Assembly (NCBI RefSeq): GCF_040939455.1
Contig: NC_134108.1
Coordinates: forward strand, 4,927,501 to 4,991,500
Origin: Microcebus murinus
Taxonomy: Eukaryota > Chordata > Mammalia > Primates > Cheirogaleidae
Length of the DNA stretch: 64,000 nt
Direction of reading: 5' to 3'
Under the pieces are notes generated by a model. The model did not search any database and was not told the DNA's origin. It saw only the letters and a list, made by a program, of their open reading frames with translations. Shown here piece after piece: positions 23,080 through 36,449 of the stretch. The translations under genes and the position numbers were made by a program. Numbering within the stretch: position 1 is the stretch's first letter; the number at the start of each line of letters is the position of its first letter.

Positions 23080-24925
23080 CATAAAAGAACAGTGTCCCCA
23101 GGTGCGGGGGCTGCGGGAAAGGCCGTGCACGCAGGCCTCTTGCTGGACACGCATGACCGAGCCTCCCGGCTCCCCGCCCTCGGCCTGCTGTTGAGTCCCT
23201 CTGATTAAAACAGACACCATCATACCTACGTGTGGGGGTGGGCACGAGCATAGAGCTAAGAGAGTGCCTGTTATGTTTTTATTAATTTAACAAGCTGCTG
23301 AAAAATTTCGACAATTATTATACTGAAGTTGCCATTATGTCTACAGTGTAGCTCCCAGGTAACAGTAGACTGTCCACAATTTAACTCCACGCTGGGACAG
23401 GACAGAAAGTTAGCCTTACAGAACACCATGGAGTGTTTTTCTCTTTATTGTTTGATAAAATGGGTTCACTCCACAACCTCACAAAAGGAGCGACACTTTT
23501 AAAGAGCAGCTCCGTCACCCTCGGGCCCTGCAGGACAGCAGGTATGTCACGATCTGGATTCACCATGAGCGCGGAGCCCGCATCTTTGGGATGCCCCTTC
23601 ACTAAGCTGTAGCTTATGTTTTCAGTCTAGACTGGTACCTTGGACCCTGTCTGCATCTCTGATTAGGATACATGGTTGCAGGACGTCATAAGCAAACGGT
23701 TTACGGCTTTAGCTCACACTTAGTCCTCCAGGGGCAGCCCCACATGTTGGTGCCTAGATGAACCGGGAGAAGACTGGTTCTTGTTCTCCGGCAAGCGGCA
23801 CTCAGGCTTGGCTATCGAGGGCCGGCAGCCCTGTTTATTTCTCTTTTGCCTCCACACAGCCCTGATTTGTCTAATTTTAGGAGCACAGTTCGTGACTGGC
23901 CAGTTCCCTAGGTTGCTGGTCAACTGTGAGAGATGCAGCCCTAGTGAACCAACAGGAGGAAGTGGAACGTACACTTGTACCTCAAGCCACTATAAGGTCA
24001 TTGTTTTGTAGTATTCCTATGGGGCTTGATGTTTGCAAAATAATTTATATTTGCAGTTGAGGCAGGATATCTAATTGGAGCTTAATACATGGGTTATAAT
24101 TCCAGTTTTACATCGGGCAAGTAGCTGCATCTGGTGGGTGGGGGCTGTCTCCCTGCCCGCGGCTGACACAGGAGAGAGTGATGTCCGAGGCCGGGGGAAG
24201 GGGGTGGGAGCAGTGAGAAGAACTGGAGCAGCTTCATGGTCCTGTCTTGTCCCTGCAGGACAGAGTACCTGGTGGAGTCATTGAGGGACGGGGCCTCCTG
24301 CTTCTTTACTGTTGTTAAGCTCACCACCTCCACCACCTTCTCTGCATGAGTTGCCACTTTGGCCTCTGAGCCCAAAGAAACCCTCACTCCTTTTCCAGAC
24401 TCTTCAGACCATGGCCTCAGGTCCTTCATGACAGGGGTGGACCTCAGGGCTCCTGCCCCAGGCCAGGCTTCCAAATCTGATGTCTGCGTAGTAGTCTCGG
24501 AGTCCTGAGTGAACTGGGGCAAGGGTCCCACTAAAGCACATGCACTGAGCTTCTAAGTCAGACACCTGCCACATTCGATCGACAATGAAAGCCCCAGGAG
24601 GTTGATGGAGACCTGGAGGGAGAGCAGAGCTGACTTCTTGGCCTTCCCCAAGGGGCCTCCTCTCAGGGATCATCTCTCTACTGCCCAGAGCCTCCGGGCA
24701 AGTCATCCATTTAGTTCCAGCCTCTTGGAAATGTTCCGCATTGAGGAGCCGCGTGCCCTACACGCTTCTATCAACAACCTAGGTTCTCAGACTTAAAGAT
24801 CAGCCACAAGACGATCTGCTGGTATTTTTATAGACGCCTTTAGCTCACAGGACCAGCTCCGATCCGGGAATTTCAGGAGTCAGGGTAGCGTGGATTCTCG
24901 CCAGCTGTGCTTGAGTAGATGAGGG
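23080..24925. other. PACRG intron, unique
   Basis: No gene or named repeat recognised. A GC-rich patch lies at 23090-23200 just right of the 29-bp repeat. Confidence 0.45.
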
Positions 24926-24929
24926 TAAA

Positions 24930-25225
24930 GGACTAGAGTGGAGCCGGGGTTCACCTTCCCAGGGACGAGTCAGGTAATACACCAGTCATTACGTAAGAGG
25001 ACTTCAGACAGTGAGAAGTTCCAGCAAGGAATAGAAATAAGGGGGTGTGGTGGAGAGGGACTGGTAGGGGCCGCCCGCACAGGGGGAGCAGGAAGGTCTC
25101 CCTGGGAAAATCACATTTGGGCTGAGACCTGAATGCGGAGGAGGAGCCGGCTATGCAAGACGCCAGCCGGGAAGCACAGGGCGTGCAGAACGGCAGATGC
25201 AAAGGCCTTGAGGTTGGAACGGATT
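24930..25225 (-). repeat. L2 LINE, antisense
   Basis: Contains 'tttgggctgagacctgaatg', 'gaggagccggctatgcaaga' and 'cagatgcaaaggccttgagg', the reverse complement of the L2 phrases 'cattcaggtctcagctcaaa' and 'cctcagggcctttgcactt'. Confidence 0.75.
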
Positions 25226-25254
25226 GTCATCGGAGACATGATTTCGCCAGGTTA

Positions 25255-25830
25255 TTGTATCCATTTTTTTTCAGCGTTGATATACGCTATGCATAATTAT
25301 CACTTGTAACTGCTGCGCCATAGCTGCGGAGGGGAAGGAGTGTAAATTACTCAGCTCTTCCCCTCTAGTGAGAGACATTAAGTCTACCTCCAGATTTGCA
25401 CAGTTTTTGTTAATGATGCAATAAACATCTTTGTGCACACAGTCCTTCTCCTTAGTTGTATTGTTTTCTCACAACAATTCTCAGAACTGAGGTTACCGCT
25501 TCAAAGAATATGAGCATTCTGCAGTTATTGGTACACACTGCCACACTGGCTGTTGGGAGAGGTTATGCCAATTTATAACGTTACCGGCAGCACGTGAGCA
25601 TACCTGTTTTACCACAGCACCGGGTGTTATAACTAACGTTTTGTTTGCTAATTCCGTACGCGCAAACTGTTACTTTAAGGTCGCTTTAGTTACCATTTTT
25701 TCTAATTACTAAGAGGGTTAACATTTTCCCATGGACTGTTTTGCTATGTGGTGTTTTTTTCCTCCTCCCGAGAGTAAATTATTCTTATCTTTAGCCTATT
25801 TATCTATTGGGTGGCCTTTATAAAAGAAAC
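25255..25830 (-). repeat. L1 LINE 3' fragment (old L1M type), antisense
   Basis: Antisense L1 3' wording in order: 'acatctttgtgcacacagtc', 'gaggttaccgcttcaaagaa', 'ttatgccaatttataacg', 'gttttaccacagcaccgggt', 'agggttaacattttcccatg' and 'cctatttatctattgggtgg'. Confidence 0.8.
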
Positions 25831-25831
25831 A

Positions 25832-27920
25832 AAGTCTCATATAACCATCCCGATAAGCTAGGGACTGGACACGAAGTTCTCCAGAGTTAGATTCTCCAAG
25901 TGCACAGATGGTCCACATTCCTTTCTGTTTGACTGATTCGATAGCACCATTTCTGATAGCACAAAGGTACGTTGAAGAGTCACTAACGCATCTCAGGGTG
26001 CCCACAGTGCCCCCAGACAGCACCCCGAGCCCTGAAGAATTGGAGGGATTGTAGTAAGCAATGCAGAGGAAATTGCAGAGTCAATCAATTATATTGAGAA
26101 ATTTAACTCTCCAGGAGGAACATTTACAGTGAGTTAGATTTCTAGAAAGCATCGTTTACATCCTATGACTGCAGCCCACCACTGCCCACCATTTTTTCTT
26201 CCTGGGCCATCCCGTGCAGGGCCAAGCCCAGGTACCACTGGGCTATTGTCTTATCAGTAAGCACAGGCACTAGCAGATCTAGCCCTCGGGTTTATCAAGT
26301 GCCTTAAGTCAAGACGGGTTATCTTCAGATTGGATTATCTACCAATGAGGCTACACCTAAAGTCAAATTTATTTTCGTTTGTGTGTAAAAAGCGCTAATT
26401 TGTTAAATGTAAACATTCGCAATCTATTGCAATTGATTTAACTTTGTGTTTGCATTTCTACATTTTTTAATACATGAGGGGCCTCAAAGGATGAAAGTCA
26501 CCTGAGAGTCTCTTGACCTCTAGGAAGCCGGGGCTGAAGGCTGGGAGGCAGATGGAGAAGGGCTAGCTCAGTGGGGCCTGGGAGATACTCTCGGAGGATG
26601 GAGATGTGGCTAAGGCCGAGCATTTGTTCTTATTGAAGGTTAAAAGACCAGTAGCAGCGGAAACTGAAGTCTGCTATTTATCTTCAGGCGAGGGGGACAG
26701 TGCAGACAGCTGCAACCTGAGCCTCCTTACAAACCAAGCCAATAACCTTAACCGTGACCTCCGGCCAGAAGAGTGTTTCAGCGGTGTGCTGCGATTCCCT
26801 TTAAGCACCAATCAGCACGGCTGTGTCCGTTCTGTTTTCGGGTCTGGTGATGGTTCTACCCATCCTCTTGAGTGAATAATAGGGGGAAAAAGTCCTTACA
26901 TAGTCTTATTTCATTTGCCTAAGGAAACGAAGCTTTCCTTCAGTAAGAAAGTTACGTATTACATTGAGAGCCGACTTTAAAGTTAAAAATAAACATTACA
27001 AAAGGATTTTGAATTTCTGTCAGGCGCTGAGCTTTCACAAAGTGAGACTGATAACTGACATAGATAGCTATTCAAACTTAAGGTAAAGTCAGTACTTGGA
27101 TAGATATTTCAGTACGCATAATCTTTAGTTTGGAATTATCTGGGTAATTCTTTTGCTTTTTTCACTTCCTTTTATGTAGGTATAGCCTCTTAGAAAATAT
27201 AATGTTATAAATTAAGTAAAAGCAATCTGTTTACAGAAATCAGGGTGAAGCATTTGAAGTGGTTTTTCTCAGACTGAAAATCTATTATTGCCTTATCCAA
27301 AAGACCAAGCACAAGAAAATGCGTGGAATAAATTGCCAGGCTGCACGTGTTACGGTCGTCAGTCTGTCGGGCGACCGTCTGTAGCTCCCGCAAAGAACTA
27401 CACAACCGGGCCCCCAGACGTTCCCATACAAGAAGCAGCCTGATGTGCACAGAACCACGCAAAGTGCTAAATTCCTTTAAGTTCTATTATAATTGTTTTT
27501 CTGCTTGAAGCAACTAAATGGAGTCAATTTTTAATTTGTTCTCCTATTTTCCTTAAAATACCTGGCTGGTACAAAATGGCAAATTAAAATGTTGGGGAAG
27601 CAATACTTTGGGGTCTGCATTTCCTGCAGAGTGAAGTCGGAATTCTGCCAAAAATGGGCTTCCAAAGTCTCCTAATGCCCCCAGGGCTGTGGCGTGAAAG
27701 GCAGGCGTTCCCCGGAAAGGACGATGGGACGGCTGGGCCCCCATCCCGACTGCAGCTCTGCCCTGTACCAGAGCGGGGCTAGGTGCCCGCCCGGGGTCGG
27801 CGCAGGAAGGAAGAAGCCCTTCTGATCAGCAGGCCAGGGCCACACAGCCTCAGGGCACGGCACAAGGAGCCTGAAATGACCCTCTGGGAAAAGCAAGGCG
27901 TCAGGCATCACACTAGGAGT
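25832..27920. other. PACRG intron, unique
   Basis: No exon or named repeat recognised. Confidence 0.45.
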
Positions 27921-27924
27921 TTTA

Positions 27925-28055
27925 TTTATGCTCTTCCATTTAATCCCTAAACAATTCTGTGAGGTCGGCAATGATTACTCTTCCCAGGCCCCTATGTTAC
28001 AGTGTTGCCACGAAGGTTAAATAAGGTTATCTGTGCCGAGCAGCTGTTATATACT
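27925..28055 (-). repeat. MIR SINE, antisense
   Basis: 'ccatttaatccctaaacaat', 'tctgtgaggtcggcaatgat' and 'gaaggttaaataaggttatc' follow the antisense MIR order. Confidence 0.65.
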
Positions 28056-28079
28056 AGCGAGCATGGTATCAGTATTTGC

Positions 28080-28185
28080 TATTATTCTAATGATTATTAT
28101 AAGGTCAATGTCAGTGCCTCTCACAAGGTGGTTCTAAGAATTAAATGAACTAATTTATGGAAAGCACCTGTGTGCTAAATGAATG
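28080..28185 (+). repeat. MIR SINE 3' part
   Basis: 'ttctaagaattaaatgaact', 'aatttatggaaagcacctgt' and 'gctaaatgaatgttagg' follow the sense MIR 3' half. Confidence 0.6.
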
Positions 28186-28295
28186 TTAGGTTTTTTTCAC
28201 TTCTTTGATAGGATCAATTCAAAGAGTTGATCGTGTGTTCAGTGATATTCCAAGCCTACTCATCTTGTGGATGAGTAAATTGTCAGAGATGGGAT

Positions 28296-28529
28296 TTGAT
28301 CTCAGGGCTCTCTAAAGGCGAAGCCTCAGCTTCCTCTCCAGGGAGCTCAGGGTCAGGATGGTCAAATGCAGTTAATACAGAAATTCCTTATACTGACCCT
28401 GTAACAATTTTAGGATTCGGGTACTTCCTAATCTCTGTGGGTTATTTGGTTTTAAGTATATTTTTGTCCATGTTATTCGCCTTTCTGTATCCAAGAAGAA
28501 TAAAAAAGAAGGAAAACAAAAAACTTTAA
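28296..28529 (+). CDS. Small ORF with a membrane-like segment, unassigned
   Basis: A 77-codon frame. Its N-terminal third is S/G-rich and partly overlaps an antisense MIR relic (about 28260-28330). Residues about 39-66 form a hydrophobic stretch (ILGFGYFLISVGYLVLSIFL onward) followed by a basic tail (PRRIKKKENKKL). That is the layout of a single-pass tail-anchored or small integral membrane protein. I recognise no family, see no promoter and no exon signals that require it, and PACRG runs on the other strand. It may be a chance frame in AT-rich DNA or a relic of a processed gene. Confidence 0.15.
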   Translation: MISGLSKGEASASSPGSSGSGWSNAVNTEIPYTDPVTILGFGYFLISVGYLVLSIFLSMLFAFLYPRRIKKKENKKL

Positions 28530-28687
28530 GTGAAACTGAAACACATTTAAATTTTGAAAATGTGCTGGTAGCCTACAATAATAATAAAAGCTGACGTTGC
28601 TTTGTACTAAACCAGATGCCATTGCCAACATTCAACCATCTTTGACTTACAAAAATGTCAATTTCTTATGGCTTAATCTAAATTTTA

Positions 28688-28830
28688 ATTCTTACTGTGT
28701 GCCAGGCACTAGGCTAAGCATCTAAGTACATTTAGCTTATTTAATTCTCATTAATCCCCACAACTTTATAAAGTTGGTAATGTTATTACTCACATTTTTA
28801 TAACTGAGGAGCATGTGGTGGAAAAGTTTA
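28688..28830 (-). repeat. MIR SINE, antisense
   Basis: 'actgtgtgccaggcactagg', 'ttagcttatttaattctcat', 'ccccacaactttataaagtt' and 'ttataactgaggag' follow the antisense MIR 3' half. Confidence 0.7.
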
Positions 28831-29028
28831 ATCCAAGTACCAAACATAAAATGTAAACCACCAGATGCAAAATAACTAAATATCTTTATGGATGTTTTGA
28901 CTGAGAAATTCTGTTCTGATACATATGAAAACAGATGAAATAAAAAATACCATTAAAAAACATTTCTTTACAATGGATATATTATTATTTAACTAAATGA
29001 AAACTGTTTTCCTTCTAATTCTAAAATA

Positions 29029-29080
29029 TCTCTATCCCTATCTATCTACCTATCTATACCTATCATCTATTTATCTATAG
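29029..29080. repeat. (TATC)n microsatellite, imperfect
   Basis: Interrupted TATC/TACC units across about 50 bases. Confidence 0.85.
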
Positions 29081-30494
29081 CTTTAAAATTATCCATTAAA
29101 ATAATTAATTACTTAATTATAATTATGAATTATAATTTTGAGTCACTGTCATTGGTAGAATTTAAATGCAAGGATAGATATGGTTGTCAGAAATTTTACT
29201 GTAAAAGAAAATAAAAAGTTTATATATGATCCTTAAAAATATTTGTTTCCTTTCAAATTTTCTCCAATGGTTCTCTTTTCCTTGAGCTGCCATTTTACAT
29301 TTTGGGAAAACTGACACGTTGACAACTTGACTTTTATTGACTAAATTTTAAACGTAAATTTTGTTTTTAGTAATTTTCCTTGCTTGTCCATGGAAATAAT
29401 TTGTTTACAGATACCATTCTTACTAAGTCTCAGATTTTTCCCCTGTAATATGCTTTTTAAATGGTTTTATAAAAATATTTCCATAGGGGATACAAAATAA
29501 TAATATGATGACATAATTTGTTTTACTCCTGTGCAATTTCATACACACATACATAAAGCAATATTATAGCAGATTAACTTTCTTATATGAGATTAAATTC
29601 TCATTAATATATTTTTAATGCTTTATGAAAAATATTTTAATACAAGGAAGTACAATTTCCTCATCTATTTTACTACAATTGCATTTTTCGTTTTAGATCA
29701 TTTTCATTAAAATATCTTCTGTTTCCTAACCAAAGAAAAGTTAATTCTTTTTTTTTTCTTAAAGAAATAATTGGGTCATATTCTGTAATTGCTATTGGAG
29801 GTATCAGGCTACAGAGTATCTTGGCAAAAATAAAATCTGTGTTGGAACTGGAAAATTGGAAAGTACTAGAAGATATTGTTACTTGACTTTATGAGAATAT
29901 ATCAAAATGTGGATAGTATTATTGTTTTCTTTTCCGTTACCTCTCTTATATTTGCGTTGAAAAAGTATGTGACTTTTTGGATTTTTATCTAGTTTTTAAA
30001 AAGGATTAAAACTCCATTAAAAAAATTTCACAACACTATAAGCCTATATTCTTTACATATCTTACTTGAACATGTACTATTTTGAGTATCTATGTTAACT
30101 TTAATGGTAACGTGGACTACCATCGTGTATTTTTTGTTGTTATATATCATCTTAATCCCTTAGTTCTTTATGTGGAAGTTATTTATACATTTTAGTTACA
30201 AATCTTTTTCATCTCATGGACCATGGGTAGGTAATAACTGAAATTTCCAAAAATTGTGTATCTGCAATTCCTAATATAACCATCAACTACGCGGCAGTTT
30301 GCCTGCAACAGCTGCACCATCTTGGTCAGACCACTGCAAAAACAAGCACAACAGGCTTAATTCCACGTCGGGCTTTGATTTTGGCACTTTGCAAATCCCT
30401 TTTACCAGGATGGAGATGAGGGTTGCCTTTGGGCCTCTGGATGTTCCAAACCACAAAGGTAACCTTGGTGCCCACACACTTGCTTGCCCTGGGG

Positions 30495-30590
30495 TGCGCT
30501 TGCACGCATGTGCACACACACAGACATATATGTGTGCGTGCGCTTGCATGCGTGTGCAGACAAACGGATGTGTATGTGTGCGTGCAATGC
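30495..30590. repeat. Alternating purine/pyrimidine tract (CA/TG/CG mixed)
   Basis: About 95 bases of nearly continuous alternating pyrimidine-purine steps. It includes gcacacacac, the palindrome acatatatgt and gtgtgcgtgcgct. The halves are imperfect inverted and direct repeats of each other (gcttgca at 30498 and 30542). Confidence 0.8.
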
Positions 30591-30599
30591 TGCAGTCCT

Positions 30600-31395
30600 G
30601 GCAGCAGAGATTTAAGGCACTTCCGTTCAATCGTTAAAGCTGAAGTCGATAGTTCATCATTGATTGTTGTTTGTGACCTGAGTGTCATTGAAATCTCCAA
30701 AGAACAAGATGGTGCATAGGATTTTCTAGAGACTTTATTTGCTGCTACACCTTTCATATTAAGAATAAAGGAAAGTCATGGGAAATCTTTTCTGGTGATT
30801 TAAATAATCCCTAGATACACTGGGAAGATGTCCAAATATTAGCACTATGTTTGATTTTACATTCAGGATCAATCGATATCTGTTTCTATCTTTGACAAAC
30901 CTCCTTGCAAGGTTGTGAGATTGCATGCTCATTGATCAGAAGGCAACACCCGTCTTCTATAACAGTAACTCACAAGGAGTAGAGAGTAATCTTTTTAAAG
31001 GAATTAAGAAAAAACAGAACTTTGAATTAATCTGGTTTAGACTAATCAATATTATTAAAGAATATTAAGGTTAGCCAATTAGGGAGTTTAAGTGGTTTTG
31101 AATTATGTACTATTTGAAATAAATATTGGCCCAATGATGGTTTCCTATAACATTTCCTCCTTCACTCTGAATTTATTGTGCTTTATCTTAGTAAAAATGT
31201 TTTTCTATGAAAAATGTTAGACATTGCATTATGCTACCAAAAGAGATTGATTGGACTTGCCACTTGTGGACATGTAGGAGGAACTGACTCAGGCCAGCCC
31301 TATGCCCCAGCCCCTCAGCTGGCAAGGCTGGTCTACCTTTCCATTTCTGTTTCCACCACCACACCCTTAGTGCCTTACTATCGGTCTCCAAATTT
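30600..31395. other. PACRG intron, unique
   Basis: AT-rich unique sequence; no feature recognised. Confidence 0.45.
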
Positions 31396-31399
31396 GATT

Positions 31400-32035
31400 T
31401 CCTGTTGCAATAACCTCTCCACTGCTCTCCTGCCTTCTGACTTTATATCCTTTCAAATTCATCCTTTACAACTGCCTAATTGAACCTTCATTAACTCAGC
31501 TTGTGTTGCATTTGTCCACTGGGGAAAACAGAAATTTACCATTATCTGTTGGACACACTTCAGCTTCCTTGGCCAGGCATTAAGGCCTTCACAATGGCCT
31601 TCAAGCCAGCTCTTGACCTCTAATCCCCCCTCACAGGAACATCAGCCTCCAGTTAAGCCACAATTGCTCACCCCAAACCAGAGTCAGGGACTCTCCACCT
31701 CCTCAACTTTCCTTGTGCCATTCCTTCCTTCCCCACTGGAGTTCCTTCCCCACCTCTGCTTATTAAAATCCGTGATGCTCACTTTTTCCATGAAGCCTCT
31801 TCTGATCACCCAAGTCAGAAAAAATTTTTCTGTTTTTTAAAGCATTTATACAGAGTTTGTGCTTCTCTGGAGGCCCTTATTACCAAGTTTTGTGAAAATA
31901 TCTCATTTATAGTTAGTGTAAAAATATCTCATGTATAAGAATTAAGCTCCTTGAAGAGGAGAACCATCATTGAATCCTCCATGGTGTATATCTTAATTCA
32001 GCGGGTGTTCAAGAAACGTTTGTTGGGAAGGTGGG
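31400..32035 (+). repeat. L2 LINE 3' portion
   Basis: Sense L2 wording including 'ggcattaaggccttcacaat', 'ccagctcttgacctctaatc', 'ttccttgtgccattccttcc', 'gaagcctcttctgatcaccc' and a 3' end 'agaaacgtttgttgg'. Confidence 0.75.
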
Positions 32036-32524
32036 TGTGAAGAGGAGTACCATGGATGCACGAGGAGAGAGGGGCCGGCCCCCGGCTGCACCCGTGTGTC
32101 TGGGTGCAGCGGGAGGCAGGTCCAACCCAGCAAGCAGAGGGCTCATCTGCAGTTGAGGCAGAAACCTGGGGATCAAGACCAAGAAGAAGCTGCTGGGCAG
32201 CCAAGAATATAAGGATTTGAGTCAAGTGGTTGGGTCAGTGCCTCCCAGAAAGAAAGTCAGGAGGAGTAGGAGCAGGAGAAGCTGTTTGCTTAGGAGTCCT
32301 TGATCAGGAAAGGAGGAGGACCAGAGAGGCAGGCAGGAGGCAGAGAGGAGGTCCTGCAGACGCAGCCCCACCTGTCAGGGTCCCATCTTCTCCCTGGCCT
32401 GGGACACCATGCTGAGCTCATGCATATCTGGCTTCATTTCATTCAATGACATTTACAAACGGCCATGGTGGGGAAGGCACGGTGTGAAGTGCCCTCTCAT
32501 TGAGTCATGACACAATCATAGTAA

Positions 32525-32700
32525 CAGGGCCAACATCTGTTGAGCGTTTTCTATTGCCAGGAGCTGAACTGTGCTTAAATATATTGTTTCGTCTAATCTT
32601 AGTAACAACCCTATGAGGCAGGAGCTATAATTAGCAGGTGCTATGATTAGGTGATGGCGCCTTACAGAGGTGAAGTGGTTTGCCCCAGTTTGAGTGGGTA
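32525..32700 (-). repeat. MIR SINE, antisense
   Basis: 'tctattgccaggagctgaac', 'agtaacaaccctatgaggca' and 'ttacagaggtgaagtggttt' followed by 'gcccca' match the antisense MIR. Confidence 0.7.
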
Positions 32701-32704
32701 AGCT

Positions 32705-34455
32705 GAGGCAGGCCCAGGTCTGGCTGGGACAGGCTGGGGCTGGGAGCTCTCATCCCTCCCGCCCACGGCCAGCCACTCCGGGCTCTGGGGCTGCTTCTCG
32801 CTATTGGCTCAGTCCATCGCATTCTTCACAGGCCAAAGGGGGCAGCGATAGCTTTTAGGTTTAGGTCCTGAAAAATATTTTTGGTCCCTTGGGAAATTCT
32901 CTTTCTCAAAATAGGTTATGAACATAACCTAATCCCATTAAGAGAGTCAGTGGCGACAGCTCTGTACGTGCAGGTGAGAATCAAGTGGAGTCAGAGTTTG
33001 CACAGTTAGCCAGGACCTGTGGTGCTGAGCACCGGAGAGAGGACCGAGGGCAACAGGGTCAAGGCGGGGCCACCCCAGCGCCCTCCGGCTGCTGCGCTGT
33101 CCTGACTCACCAGCTGAACTTGACATGCAAGTCCCTGAACTCTGGTGGCCTACTCCTCCTCACGGGTAAATTGGAGCTCACAACTCCGTCCTGGGACTAG
33201 TGTAGGGTTAGGAAGGACAACGCCAGGCAGTAGTGAGGGTTTACCCCCAGCACGTGTCATGATTGCTGTTGTTGGTATTTAGACTGGAGCCATCGAATAG
33301 GATGAGATTGCAGAACTGGATTACTTATAAGGCTTCCTTAACTTTCATTTAATTCTATTTCAAATGTAATCTTTGAGTATTTAAAATTTTGAAAATGTAG
33401 GAAAAGAAATATTGAGGAAGTCAGTGAAACAATTAAAAGATACTTACAAAAGAAAAACTGACCCAAGATGAATATGAGAAATATAATTACTCTTGTAATC
33501 TATAATGTCCTCAAGTAAAGTGCTTTGGAAATATTTAGGAAAAGGAATTTTGTACCCCCATAATACGCTAAAATAAATAAATAATAAAAAAAAGAAAGAC
33601 ATTTTTCTAACCGATTAGGTTCCAAAACATCTAATGCCAAATCGGTAAAGTCAGCAAATTAAAACAAACAAACAATGAATCAAAGCAAGGACTCTGGACC
33701 ACAGCAAGCTCCTGACACTTGGGATCCAGGGCAGTGTTCATCCGGCCCAGGGCAGAGCTCAGCCACCACTCTCAGGGGGCCCGGGAGGGGGCAGCTGGGG
33801 GAGGGTGGATGTCCGTGCACAGAATTCTAAATTTGCCGGTACGGTTTCCAGTCACCACGTCCAGGCTCCCGTCTGCATGCCTCCCTCTAACTTCCCTGCG
33901 GCAGCTGGCTGACCTTGCTGCCTGTCCCCTCTGCCGGGGACTTTCATCACTTGGTTTCAACTCTACCGGATGTGGCCTTCTGACCTTCACTAAGGCAATT
34001 CACGGCTAATTGCACAAAGGGAAGTGTCTAAGTTGCTCCTAAAGAACACTTAATCCTAAATGCACTTGCATTTCTCTTTAGAAAGGCATTTGATGATTTT
34101 TTGCTACATACATACCTACCAAATTTTAGTTATTTTAGATATTACATAAAACTAATTTATGTCCCCTGTACATTCCAGGAAGGCAACTGGCAAAAGCGAT
34201 TCAAAAGTGTTTCATGGTATAGAGGAGTAGGTATTTTGTGATAAAAAGGTCTCTATGTACTGTTTTTCTTAGATAATCAAGCACTAATTTTACACTCAAA
34301 TTTCAGGTGTAAGTGCTGCATGAAATGACTTAGTAAATATGGATTGTAAATATGGCGGCATGGAGTTTTTAGTTTTATTGGTTCCCACTCAAAACTATGA
34401 CAGTAGCTAAACTCTCATACCTAGTTAGGATTTCAAGTGTATGGTAATGTTAACA
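32705..34455. other. PACRG intron, unique; short A-rich tract
   Basis: An A-rich 'aaataaataaataataaaaa' run lies at about 33571-33595 with no identifiable retroposed body on its left. No other feature recognised. Confidence 0.45.
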
Positions 34456-34459
34456 ATAG

Positions 34460-34645
34460 CTATGGGGTCATGGAGTGCTTGCTTTGGGGGATGCACTTTG
34501 CACACATTGAATCTAATTCTTTTAACAATCCTGCATGATGGACCTTATTCTCTTCATTTTACAGATTCAGACACTGAGGCTGAGAAGCTGCAAAGGATTA
34601 GCCCCAAATCACGGAGCTGAGCAGGGTCAGAGCCACACCGGGGTG
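34460..34645 (-). repeat. MIR SINE, antisense
   Basis: 'tgaatctaattcttttaaca', 'atcctgcatgatggacctta', 'cattttacagattcagacac' and 'tgaggctgagaagctg' follow the antisense MIR order. Confidence 0.75.
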
Positions 34646-34649
34646 GGGG

Positions 34650-36127
<1,478 letters not shown>

Positions 36128-36210
36128 ACACAAAGACTTTTTAAAAGTTAGATATAAACTATTTATGTTCTGTCTGCTTCTTGGGAAAAATAATCAGATA
36201 GTCTTTAAGG

Positions 36211-36445
36211 CAATATACATACATACATATATACATATATAGACATATGCAAGCATACATACACATGTACACATTTACATACATATACATATACACACAT
36301 TCACATACACATCCATATACAAATACACCCGTACATAATGCACACATACAGGCACACATGCATGTACACATGCATGTACATGTACAAACACACATATACA
36401 CAAATGCTCACAAACTTCCATAGACTTACACATCATATATACATA
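36211..36445. repeat. (CATA/CACA)n-rich satellite tract
   Basis: About 235 bases of imperfect ACAT/ATAC/ACAC units starting about 75 bases past the Alu 5' end. On the minus strand it gives a C/M/V/Y-repeat frame that is not a gene. Confidence 0.9.
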
Positions 36446-36449
36446 TGTA

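Larger units (their letters stand above)
28560..30290. other. Long AT-rich block
   Basis: Strongly A/T-rich with TTTTAAAAT-type runs and poly-T patches. It includes an antisense MIR at about 28690-28830 and a TATC microsatellite. No coding potential is recognised. The composition would suit a scaffold/matrix attachment region, which is inference only. Confidence 0.4.

Noticed and set aside
36159..36401. Cysteine/methionine-repeat minus-strand frame
   Set aside because: Direct translation of the CATA/CACA satellite.
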